Positions 1 through 8,833 of a DNA stretch of 32,930 nucleotides are shown in pieces. The notes under the pieces were generated by a model, which saw nothing but the letters and a program-made list of their open reading frames with translations, made no database searches and was not told where the DNA came from. Position numbers and translations under genes: made by a program. This stretch comes from Actinomycetota bacterium. GTDB lineage: Bacteria > Actinomycetota > Acidimicrobiia > Acidimicrobiales > Acidimicrobiaceae. The stretch lies in NCBI GenBank assembly GCA_027366165.1, contig DAHXKX010000010.1:1-32930 (forward strand). The letters are read 5' to 3'. The first letter of the stretch is position 1. Every line of letters begins with the position of its first letter.

Positions 1-43
1 AAACATCACGATGCTGGGTTCCCAGAGTCTGTGTGTTACGAGT

Positions 44-157
44 CCTCCCTCTGGCTAAAGGAGCTACCATTTTGACCTAAGCTGCTGATCCGTGCTCGAC
101 TGCTCACCGGGGGTCTTTGGCGGTCCAATTTGCAGTATCGAGAATCCTTCAGGATGA
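44..157 (+). repeat. Imperfect direct repeat, copy A (partner at 3726-3841); probable mobile-element end remnant
   Basis: cctcc..ctggcta.aggagctaccattttgacStaagctgctgatccgtgctSgactgctcaccg..gatctttggYggtccaatttgca..gtatcg.gaatcc.tcaggatga is shared with 3726-3841 in the same orientation, with a few substitutions and small indels. Confidence 0.85.
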
Positions 158-859
158 ACTTAAGCCACCAAACCAACCCCAATGTATCCACCAGGCACAG
201 CTCCCACCCCAAAAGGATTTCCGGTCAACTCCGATAGCCAAAGGCCAAACCCAAAAACAAGTTATAAAGACACGGTGGTGTCTACGCGTCAGGGGGAAGG
301 ACTCATTGGAAATGCAGGCGAATCCTAGATGTGACATGGGCTATAGCTGGGGCTGAATGGCTGGGGGAAAGCAATGACCCTCCCACAAAAGCGATCCTGC
401 CGCTGAGAGCGGCGGCGCAGGAAGCGCGAAACGAACCAAGGTTACGACCAGGAAAGCCGCACCGCTAAATGAGAGAGGCGGTTTGGTAGTCGAGCGGCTG
501 AGAGACTTGAAGGGTGGTCGGGTATTCAGTCGTCTATACCTTGAACTTGGGCTCAGAACTGCTAGGGCTGATCAAGAGATCAATACTCGACTTAGTCGTC
601 CAGAGGATGGCAGTTCATGAGTTTGCTCTCTTGCGAGTCTTCGAAAATACACGGCACCAGAATGCTGGTTGAGGAATAGCGCAAAAATCTGGTGTCGTGT
701 CACCTCAAGGCAGATTATGCAGCGCAAGTACCTTGTTCCGGCGCACAGCATGCTCGTTTCAGGGCATGCGGGCGTAGCTCGTCGATACACTGAACATGCA
801 ATCTGGATAAAAGGGCTAAATGTTGATCAACTTAGTCATGTTTCTGCTATATTGTTGGT

Positions 860-2455
860 GTGCTTTCCCTGCCGCTATTCAACAAAGACCAAACCCCCTC
901 CCAGATTATGTCGGCCATCCTCGATCGGGGTCCTACGCTCTGGGATGACCTGCATCCAGGCGACCGAGGCTCGCTAGGGGTCGGGAAGCTCCGGCTAGTC
1001 GGAGTATACGATGATGGTTTTCCTGGCACCTTCATGCTACGGACGCGAATAGCAGGTGGACGCCTGACGGCAAGACAACTCAAGGTGATTGCGGGCGTTG
1101 TAAACGATATGTCTGTAAAATTACCGGGGTCGACGGAACCTGAGCGATTTGCGGAGATAACAACAAGGCAGAATTTTCAGATTCATTGGATCCGCTTCGA
1201 GAATCTTCCAGAGATCTGGAGACGATTCTCGCAGGCAGGGCTTTCTTCAATTGAAGCCTGTGGAAATTCTATGAGAAATATTACCGCATGTCCTGTAGAT
1301 GGCATTGATGAAGCGGGATTCTTTAGCGTTGGTCCAGTGCTTGAAGAGTTGAATACGTTTGCTTTCGATAACCAGGGCCTGACCGGATTTCTGCCTCGGA
1401 AATTCAAGGTGGGTGTCACTGCCTGCCATAGTGATTGCATAGTTGCGCGAGTCAACTGCATAGCCTTTACCCCGGCACGTTTGAAGAATTCCCTGGGGTT
1501 CAACGTTCATATAGGCGGTGGTCTGTCAGACTATCCGCGACTCGCGTCGTCCACGGATCTTTTTGTCGAGCCGAGAAACGTTGTTTCGACGGTGAAGGCG
1601 GCACTTGAGGTGTTTGTGGAATTCGGTGATTTCCAAAACTCCTCGATAAATCGTTTTCGTGCCATGGTGCATGAGCTTGGAGTGGTCCGGGTGGAACAGG
1701 AGATCCGTGGGCGTCTACAATTCGAACCCGAGCCAGCCGGAGAGGATCTTTCAAGCTGGAATAGCGAAGATCACCTAGGAGTCCATAGAGCCAAAGACGG
1801 GAGTCACTACGTTGGTCTCTGTGTGCCATTGGGCAGGCTGACGGGTGATGAGCTACAGGAGCTGGCGGTTCTATCGGAAAGATACGGAGATTCGCAGCTC
1901 CGGTTGACGTTGCGGCAGAACGTGATACTCACCGGGGTAAAAGATGTTGACGGTCTCATTGGTGAGCCACTCCTGTCGCGTCTTAAGCAGAATCCGGATC
2001 CTTTCGAACGCGGTGTGATTGCCTGCACAAGTGCGCCCTTTTGCAAATTGGCTATCTTGGCAATGAAGCCTTATGGGGCCAAGCTCATAGACCACCTGAG
2101 AAATAATGTTCCCGAACAGCGGTGGGACCGTCTTGACGGGCTTCGCATCCACATGTCTGGATGCAAAGCCTCTTGCGCACAGGTGGCGCTGGGCCATGTG
2201 GGGCTACGCGCGACTATGGGCAAGGACGAGAGGTCAGCATTTGACGCGTTTGATGTGGCGCTTGGAGGCGATGCAGGTGCAGGGCGGCTTGCCAGGTGGA
2301 TAAGGGGTGAGGTGCCGGCGGCAAATGCGTTTGATGCTATTACAAGTCTGTTGACCAAAATCGCCAATGGTGAAGCAGAAATTTCGAACCTCTCCAGCGA
2401 ATCTTGGAACTGGACAGGTGGAACCAAACCAGACTCTGCCGTGGTTACGGAATGA
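860..2455 (+). CDS. Nitrite/sulfite reductase (ferredoxin-type, siroheme/4Fe-4S); ATG at 908 is an alternative start
   Basis: 531 aa. Siroheme/4Fe-4S cysteine signature CTSAPFC...HMSGCKASCAQ; N-terminal half has TTRQNFQIHWI and NITACPVDGID typical of NirA/CysI-type reductases. Confidence 0.93.
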   Translation: MLSLPLFNKDQTPSQIMSAILDRGPTLWDDLHPGDRGSLGVGKLRLVGVYDDGFPGTFMLRTRIAGGRLTARQLKVIAGVVNDMSVKLPGSTEPERFAEITTRQNFQIHWIRFENLPEIWRRFSQAGLSSIEACGNSMRNITACPVDGIDEAGFFSVGPVLEELNTFAFDNQGLTGFLPRKFKVGVTACHSDCIVARVNCIAFTPARLKNSLGFNVHIGGGLSDYPRLASSTDLFVEPRNVVSTVKAALEVFVEFGDFQNSSINRFRAMVHELGVVRVEQEIRGRLQFEPEPAGEDLSSWNSEDHLGVHRAKDGSHYVGLCVPLGRLTGDELQELAVLSERYGDSQLRLTLRQNVILTGVKDVDGLIGEPLLSRLKQNPDPFERGVIACTSAPFCKLAILAMKPYGAKLIDHLRNNVPEQRWDRLDGLRIHMSGCKASCAQVALGHVGLRATMGKDERSAFDAFDVALGGDAGAGRLARWIRGEVPAANAFDAITSLLTKIANGEAEISNLSSESWNWTGGTKPDSAVVTE

Positions 2456-2504
2456 GCCGGTTCGTAAGAGGGCAGGTTCACTTAGTATTTGGGGGATTGA
2501 TCCC

Positions 2505-3770
2505 GTGACAGTTACAGTAAGCGATCCATCAGCAAATATTCGAGATGAGATAGCTCGAGAAAGTGGAATGCCTGAGCTTTCAGACAAGATCTGGTTCCAC
2601 AAGACGGCTGCCGCGGTCATAGATGCCAATCGGTGCATTGGCTGTGGTGGTTGCATTGCCGCATGCCCGTCTCGTTCTATAGGCGTTGCAGAGGACGGAA
2701 AGCCAACTTTGGTCAAGATGTGCACTGGGTGTTCGGCGTGTTGGGACTATTGCCCTCTGGCCGGACTGCGGGTCGAGAGGCTTTCGAAGATCCTAATTGA
2801 CGAAGCCAATCAGCGCCATGAGCCAATTTCCCAGTCCGATACGACAGATGATTCGAAGATCTTGGGCCAGCTGAGAGCGTCACACTCAGTCAAGGCCGCG
2901 ACAAAAGTGCAGGGTGCCCAGGACGGCGGAGTGGTTACGACTTTGGTGGCGGCTTTACTGGAGGCTGGTGAAATAGATGGGGCCATCCTGACGAAAAAGG
3001 TGGATGCATTCCATGGTGCTGCTGTCTTGGCAACAAACACTACCGATGTCAGTGATGCTACAGGCAGCGTCTACCACCAGTCCCATCCTCTCGCAATGCT
3101 GAACCTGCCTGTGCCGACAGGTGTCACCCGCCTTGCATTTGTCGGGACGCCATGTCAAATCAGCGTTCTTAGAGCACTGCAACGCTATCCGTGGAAGTAT
3201 CGAAACACCCTTGCAAGTGTCGTTACCCTCACAGTCGCGCTATTTTGTACCAGGTCATTTGACCCGGACCTGCTTGAGTCGTCGGTGGCTGGAGACGGTG
3301 TCGATACCAAATCGGTGAAACGTATCGATATCAGAGCAGGCGAACTCATTGTTCAAGGTGCGACGTCGAATGTGTTGCTGCGTAGACCGGTAAGGGAATT
3401 CTCATCGGCAGCACTTTCAGGTTGCGACGAGTGCTCTGACTTTTCCGGTTTGAATGCTGACATTTCGGTTGGAAATGTTGGGAGCAGTGAAGGTGAGAGC
3501 ACGGTACTTGTAAGGAGTGAATCTGGCGAGAAAGCTTTTGCCATAGCTAGCCCAAGGCTGGTTCTGTCTCCACTTAGCGGATTGGATCCGGTTGAGCGAA
3601 TTGCGTTGCAGAACAAGAGGCGGGCGGAGAGAAGTTCTGCGCGGGGGATTGATTCTGATGGTGGATTGTGGATTTCTTACACGGATCACCTCAGAAAATA
3701 CTCTGGCACCGACAGAACTCCGAAACCTCCCCCTGGCTACAGGAGCTACCATTTTGACGTAAGCTGCTGA
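2505..3770 (+). CDS. Coenzyme F420 hydrogenase/dehydrogenase beta subunit family protein (FrhB/FdhB-like) with N-terminal 2x[4Fe-4S] ferredoxin domain
   Basis: The track ORF opens at 2367, overlapping the upstream gene; GTG at 2505 is the likelier start. CIGCGGCIAACP and CTGCSACWDYCP ferredoxin motifs, then AQDGGVVTTLVAALL, FVGTPCQISVLRALQ, LFCTRSFD, CDECSDFSGLNADISVGNVGS typical of the FrhB family. Confidence 0.88.
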   Translation: MTVTVSDPSANIRDEIARESGMPELSDKIWFHKTAAAVIDANRCIGCGGCIAACPSRSIGVAEDGKPTLVKMCTGCSACWDYCPLAGLRVERLSKILIDEANQRHEPISQSDTTDDSKILGQLRASHSVKAATKVQGAQDGGVVTTLVAALLEAGEIDGAILTKKVDAFHGAAVLATNTTDVSDATGSVYHQSHPLAMLNLPVPTGVTRLAFVGTPCQISVLRALQRYPWKYRNTLASVVTLTVALFCTRSFDPDLLESSVAGDGVDTKSVKRIDIRAGELIVQGATSNVLLRRPVREFSSAALSGCDECSDFSGLNADISVGNVGSSEGESTVLVRSESGEKAFAIASPRLVLSPLSGLDPVERIALQNKRRAERSSARGIDSDGGLWISYTDHLRKYSGTDRTPKPPPGYRSYHFDVSC

Positions 3771-3841
3771 TCCGTGCTGGACTGCTCACCGATGATCTTT
3801 GGTGGTCCAATTTGCATAGTATCGCGAATCCATCAGGATGA
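3726..3841 (+). repeat. Imperfect direct repeat, copy B (partner at 44-157); overlaps the 3' end of the FrhB-like ORF
   Basis: See copy A. The last codons of the FrhB-like ORF (PPPGYRSYHFDVSC) lie inside this repeat. Confidence 0.85.
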
Positions 3842-3988
3842 GCCACAGCTGCCACAGTCCACCACGATCTGCGACGCTCAGGTCGAGACCACGCGGGATT
3901 GAGGATGCTTTCGAATAAGTCCCGGTACGGCGCTCTTCACCGGCTGCCCCGGAGCGGAGTTTTGTTATGGTCGCAAAGACGGGAATTC

Positions 3989-5332
3989 TCAGATTCGTGT
4001 CAGCCGCCATGTCAGGGATGGACCTTGGATGGCTCTTGTTGCCACAAGCGCCACGGTTTGGGTTTGATTGCCGATCGACACTTTCATCGTGCCTACCTTT
4101 GCGCCTTTGCCAACGTTGTGTCCAAGCTTCGAGAATGTTGTACTGTATGCCACTCTAAGACTAGGCCACGCCAGAAGAGAGACACTTTGGGCTGCTCTAA
4201 CGGGAACAGGTGCAATCCCTGGTGCGGAGATGAGCGCAACGGTCTGACCAGCGCTCAGCACTCTCATGGTGACAGGAATCTTTCGCGCTGCATCAACGAG
4301 CTTGTTGGCTTCACTAAGCGCAGCGATCAATGGCTGCGCTCCAGGCTGGTCCAAAACTGCACCTACTATGAGGTCCTTGGATCCAGACGGACCGGCAGCA
4401 GCGAAGAGAAGATTGCCGCCATTTGCCATTGATCCCGTTTCGATGCCGATAAAGCCGTTATGACCGACGTTGTAGTCGATGTTATAAGCGACGCCGACTA
4501 TGGGCAAGCTGACCTGTGGCTTTGCCACTATCTCGCTTAGTACGGGATTCTTCAAGAGTGCCTGTGCTGAAATGACCAGATCATTAGCGCTGCCCACGGT
4601 GTGCGGGTTAAGTCCCGATGGGCCTTTGAACGTCATGGTGTGCACGCCTAGAGAGTTCGCCAAGGCGTTCATCTTTGCCACAAAAGCCGCAACCGACCCC
4701 GCATCCCAGTTGGCAAGCATGTAAGCAATGTTGTTGGCAGAGGGGATAAGCAACGCTTCGAGGAGCTGATACTCATTCAACTTCTCGCCTGAAGCGACCG
4801 GGATGACCGAGTCCTGCTGGCTCAACATAGTCTGATAAAGAGTGACGTCGCTGGGAGATACTGTAATAGTCGGTCCTGTGTCACCAAGACTCAAGGGGTG
4901 GTCTTTGACGATCACCAGTGCCGTGATGATCTTGGCAACTGAGCCCAATGGCAGCTCGGTGTCGGGTTTGACGCTGCCTATGGTCCCGACATTTTGAATC
5001 TCAAGCTCACCACCTCCCTGAGACGACCACGGGAGAACAGGCTTGGTGCCTGGAACCAGTGCATTTGTCAGCGATACCCGTGTTTGAGGTAATGGAACAG
5101 GCCTAAGTATTTGGACCACCGAAGCCAGTGCTACCAGCAGAATCAATAGGACCGGGATGATTTTCGTTATTCCGGCAACGGATGAACTTGATTTTCGAAA
5201 GTGGCTTCCCCGCGAATAAAAAGAGTTCGGCAGAGGAGTCAACCAAGATTCATTTCTTCTCATCTCAGAAAACCTCCACCAGACTTGTGCTTCCGGGAGA
5301 CCTGACCAAAATAGGTCAGACGATACTGGCAA
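3989..5332 (-). CDS. D-alanyl-D-alanine carboxypeptidase, peptidase S11 family; likely start is the internal Met at ~5263
   Basis: N-terminal TM segment; SxxK as GSVAKIITAL, SxN as PSANNIAYML, third box GIETGSMANGG in place of the usual KTG. Confidence 0.85.
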   Translation of the reverse strand: MPVSSDLFWSGLPEAQVWWRFSEMRRNESWLTPLPNSFYSRGSHFRKSSSSVAGITKIIPVLLILLVALASVVQILRPVPLPQTRVSLTNALVPGTKPVLPWSSQGGGELEIQNVGTIGSVKPDTELPLGSVAKIITALVIVKDHPLSLGDTGPTITVSPSDVTLYQTMLSQQDSVIPVASGEKLNEYQLLEALLIPSANNIAYMLANWDAGSVAAFVAKMNALANSLGVHTMTFKGPSGLNPHTVGSANDLVISAQALLKNPVLSEIVAKPQVSLPIVGVAYNIDYNVGHNGFIGIETGSMANGGNLLFAAAGPSGSKDLIVGAVLDQPGAQPLIAALSEANKLVDAARKIPVTMRVLSAGQTVALISAPGIAPVPVRAAQSVSLLAWPSLRVAYSTTFSKLGHNVGKGAKVGTMKVSIGNQTQTVALVATRAIQGPSLTWRLTRI

Positions 5333-5639
5333 GACAATACACCTCTTGCATAATCGCCATCGCCGCTGCTTCTATGCCATTTCTTAGATTGTGTCTATGA
5401 AAACCTGAGGATGAAATCGTGCCGCGCAGCCGTTTAGGAGAGAGTGGCATTCAAGGGCACCAGGCCGCTTCTAAGCAGTCAAGTTTCATTGGCGAGAAAA
5501 GAGAAATATTTTGCCAAGGCGTCATGGGGACTGAGTGCGTCCGACCCGGCACTGTGCGCCAGACTATTGGCCCACTCCTCCTAAGAATTCAGACAGTGTC
5601 GCCATCTCTATCGAGGGTTACGCGCAGGCAAGGGGAGCT

Positions 5640-6029
5640 TTAACCCACGTAAGACGCTATCTCGTTTGCGAGCTTGCCCTCTATCTCAAGGTTCCACACC
5701 ATTTCCGCGACATCGATAAATAGGAAGAGCTCTGATAGCAGCAGAGTCTCTACCGCTGCAATCCCCAGATGCTCCAACCACTTTCCAATGCCAATCCGCA
5801 CTACGAAATCGTCTGGATTGCCAGAGATGTAGATCGTCAGAGCTCGGTCAGCATCTATCAGCTCTGATAGGAACTTCCCCTTCTTGGCCTGTAAAACCAC
5901 GCCATGATCACTCGCCTGTGATGACTGGACGGCAAAGCCATCTGATTTCAGATACTCCTCGATCTTGCTTTGCAATTCTTGTATGTCAGTGTGCTTGTTC
6001 TGATAGTGCAGTACTTTTTCCTTGGACAT
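5640..6029 (-). CDS. Hypothetical protein (129 aa)
   Basis: The ORF opens at 6086, but the start at 6029 (MSKEKVLHYQNK) is preceded by a strong AGGAGG Shine-Dalgarno. No recognised family. Confidence 0.65.
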   Translation of the reverse strand: MSKEKVLHYQNKHTDIQELQSKIEEYLKSDGFAVQSSQASDHGVVLQAKKGKFLSELIDADRALTIYISGNPDDFVVRIGIGKWLEHLGIAAVETLLLSELFLFIDVAEMVWNLEIEGKLANEIASYVG

Positions 6030-6268
6030 CGCGCCTCCTAAGCAATTTGCGCCCGAGATGGTGGAACCCAGAGATTCATCATGCATCTCGGACTTTGGGC
6101 AAGGTCAGCGTAACAGATCGATCCACAAATGTATGGTCGGTGTGAATATGACGGTTTCCAACCGCCGATAAAGTGCGTGTCAGCCTCCTGGCCCGCTTTT
6201 CAGGCACTGCGCATCCGGTCCCAAAGTCCGCACCAACCAGCGCTGCCGACAAGCGCAGATCGATTGGT

Positions 6269-7012
6269 TCAGCGGGGTGGTTCGGTGTCCGTCCACTCCG
6301 CTTTGAACGAGTATCGGTCACCGCGTATCGTGCTTTCCCGCCATTCTATGGGGCGGTTGCCCGCCATGGCAAGACGCTGCACTGCCAAGGCTGCTTGGCC
6401 TTTAGGCAAGCTAAGGAGCAGGCGGTCCTCGGCCGACGGAATGACTGGCCACATTCGCTCCCAGCCACCTGTTACCCGAATATGGCGTTTCTCGGCGAGC
6501 AGATCGTATAGCGATCCAGATTCCAGGTCGGCCTCCACCAACTGGCCCCCAATATCGATCGGTAGCCAGGACCGCATGATCGCCAGCGGCTCCTCATCGG
6601 CAAATCTAAGGCGATCAAGGTAGATCACTGGAAGTGCAGGTTCGATGCCGAGTTCGTCGCAATGGTGGTCTGCCGGTATGCGGCGAATAGCGAGCACTTT
6701 GCTGCGCTCAGCCGCCCCCTGGGATCGCAGTGACCTCGAGAGACTGTACATTGCCTGCAATGGCTGTTCAAACTCCGGCCTGCAGAGGACTGTGCGAGAT
6801 CCGCGATTCCTGACGAGAAGTCCATCTGCTTCCATCCGGCGGAGTGCTTCGCGGACTGTCTGTCTGCTCACACCGTATTCGATAGCGCAGTCTTTCTCGC
6901 TGGGGAACACCCGGTCGAACTCTCCCTCCGCCAAGCGCCGACGCAGATCCTGAGCTAGCTGCATCCAGAGCAGCACAGGACTGGTCCGGTCCAGCTCCAC
7001 TTTCCCACTCAT
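6269..7012 (-). CDS. GntR-family transcriptional regulator (HTH plus UTRA effector domain, HutC-type)
   Basis: FPSEKDCAIEYGVSRQTVREALRRMEADGLLVRNRGSRTVL winged HTH; LPVIYLDRLRFADEEPLAIMRSWLP UTRA-like. Start overlaps the upstream DUF1634 stop (ATGA). Confidence 0.93.
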   Translation of the reverse strand: MSGKVELDRTSPVLLWMQLAQDLRRRLAEGEFDRVFPSEKDCAIEYGVSRQTVREALRRMEADGLLVRNRGSRTVLCRPEFEQPLQAMYSLSRSLRSQGAAERSKVLAIRRIPADHHCDELGIEPALPVIYLDRLRFADEEPLAIMRSWLPIDIGGQLVEADLESGSLYDLLAEKRHIRVTGGWERMWPVIPSAEDRLLLSLPKGQAALAVQRLAMAGNRPIEWRESTIRGDRYSFKAEWTDTEPPR

Positions 7013-7485
7013 CCGAGGAAGAACGATGCTATGAGCACCGCTAAGACGAACAGTGTCACTATCGTCATCGGAGGATCTTTTTCATAAATGAAGCTAAGTA
7101 CGCCCACAGCTACTCGCATCACCGGTGTTGCCAGCAAAATGATGAGTCCTAATACGATGACTCCCCCACCAGATCCTTGAGACAGCGCAGTACCGAGCTG
7201 TCCAAGAGTGTGCGGGAAGGAGGTGCTGGGACTAGAAATTACGTGATAGGAGACTTTGCCGGTAATAGATGCATAGCCCGGATGCTGGCTGAACACCATC
7301 ACCATCCCTATGAGCACCGTGATAACCGATGCCACCACACCGATGCGTAGAACGTAGCTGATCGCGGTCTCCACCTTACGGAGCTTCTCCTCGTCAACCT
7401 CGCGATGGTGGACACGGTCGCGCCCCATTGGAGCCTGGTTAGGCATACCTCCCATCTCCACCGGTATTTTTTCAGACCTTGTCAC
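7009..7485 (-). CDS. DUF1634 domain membrane protein
   Basis: Three predicted TM segments, RIGVVASVITVLIGM, GVIVLGLIILLATPVMRVAVGVLSF; directly downstream of a TauE/SafE gene with GTGA overlap, a common pairing. Confidence 0.85.
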   Translation of the reverse strand: MTRSEKIPVEMGGMPNQAPMGRDRVHHREVDEEKLRKVETAISYVLRIGVVASVITVLIGMVMVFSQHPGYASITGKVSYHVISSPSTSFPHTLGQLGTALSQGSGGGVIVLGLIILLATPVMRVAVGVLSFIYEKDPPMTIVTLFVLAVLIASFFLG

Positions 7486-8321
7486 TGAAGCACCCCCCTC
7501 TGGAACATTTCGACGGCGATGATGACGAGCACTGCCACAAAGATGAGCCGTATGATCTTGCTCTCGATTCTCCCGAGTGCCTTGGCGCCAAGCATGGACC
7601 CGCCGAGGACCCCGGCTGCTACGGGGGCTGCAATTACCGGGTCGATCTGCCCCCGTGCAAAGTAGAATGCTGCGCTTGCAGCTGCTGTCACACCGATCAT
7701 GAAGTTGCTGGTTGCAGTCGAGACCTTCATGGGGAGGTGCATTGCGATATCCATGGCCGGAACCTTCAACGCGCCGGATCCGATGCCGAGCAGAGCACTC
7801 ACCATCCCAGCCACATACATCATGGCCAGCCCGAGTTTGGTGCCGGTCACCTTGTAGGGGATCTCCTTTTGTTCGAACTGGTCGTAGTAGGAGCCGTGGA
7901 GGTCGAAGTAGTTTGCCAAGCGGTCGTGAGATACGGTCAAAGGCTGGGCTGAGTGCCGCTTGTGATAGGTTGCAAAGGCGGAGTATGCGAGTACCGCGCC
8001 GAAAAGGAGGAACAGGTAGTGCGCAGGCAGCACCGTCGTAAGGTAAGCACCGCTGATTGCTCCGGTGGTGGTAGCTATCTCCAAGAACATGCCAGCCCTA
8101 AGGTTGGTCATCCGTTCCCTTACGTATGCGGAGGCAGCCCCGCTTGAGGTTGCAATCACCGAGACTATGGATGCTCCGATTGCCAGGCGAATGTCGATGT
8201 GGAACAGGAGTGTCAGCACCGGAACCACGACCACTCCGCCCCCAAGGCCGACCAGGGAGCCAAGGACGCCAGCAATAACTGAGATAAGGAACAGGAGTAC
8301 TACGAAGTCGAGAGGCGTCAT
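7482..8321 (-). CDS. Sulfite exporter TauE/SafE family membrane protein
   Basis: VAGVLGSLVGLGGGVVVVPVLTLLFHIDIRLAIGASIVSVIATSSGAA and VSALLGIGSGALKVPAMDIAMHLPMKVSTATSNFMIGVTAAASA are the paired TauE repeats. Confidence 0.93.
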   Translation of the reverse strand: MTPLDFVVLLFLISVIAGVLGSLVGLGGGVVVVPVLTLLFHIDIRLAIGASIVSVIATSSGAASAYVRERMTNLRAGMFLEIATTTGAISGAYLTTVLPAHYLFLLFGAVLAYSAFATYHKRHSAQPLTVSHDRLANYFDLHGSYYDQFEQKEIPYKVTGTKLGLAMMYVAGMVSALLGIGSGALKVPAMDIAMHLPMKVSTATSNFMIGVTAAASAAFYFARGQIDPVIAAPVAAGVLGGSMLGAKALGRIESKIIRLIFVAVLVIIAVEMFQRGVLQ

Positions 8322-8329
8322 AAATCCAA

Positions 8330-8341
8330 TTGTACGTACAA
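8330..8341. promoter_or_regulatory. Perfect 12-bp palindrome TTGTACGTACAA, candidate GntR operator
   Basis: Self-complementary sequence 8 bp upstream of the TauE start codon; resembles the GT-N4-AC core of GntR-superfamily operators. Confidence 0.6.
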
Positions 8342-8833
8342 CTGTGCGACTTTACAGGTCAGCGGATTTTCCAGAATGACCAGAACGAGCTGGACTCGTT
8401 CAGTTGGCCAATGGTCTCAAACAGTTGTCGAAGACGCACCACTCAAGTTCCGGTCTCAGTTTGACCTACGGGAAGCTCGAGTTCCTGAGGTGGAGTTTGT
8501 ATGCAAGTCTCTTATAGGAAACTGCTCCCAGCATCTGATCTTCGTTCGACCCACAACAACCTGCGCATCAATCGAATCGAAGCAGAGGTCGAGGGGTCGA
8601 TAGTCGATATCACAGCTTTCCTCCCTGGAACTTATGAAGTGGCGAACTGGTTGATGATGCCTTAATATGCAGTTCTCAAGACCGTTGACAATATGAAACA
8701 ATGGGTCTTCGCCAGTGTGTTTGACCGCGATGCTCTGAAGGTCATTATTCACTCAGATCGAGACTGTGTAGAGGTGCCCAGCTTGCTGTGTCCGCTTGCA
8801 CAGGCAGCCAAGTCATTGGCATTTGCCGACGAG

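Noticed and set aside
2071-2725. Long antisense ORFs inside the reductase/FrhB genes (136 and 163 aa)
   Set aside because: Shadow ORFs opposite strongly supported coding sequence; no domain match.
8456-8752. 98-aa ORF on minus strand and a 54-codon plus-strand ORF at 8501
   Set aside because: Overlapping short ORFs with no family signature; possibly a gene remnant, but unsupported.
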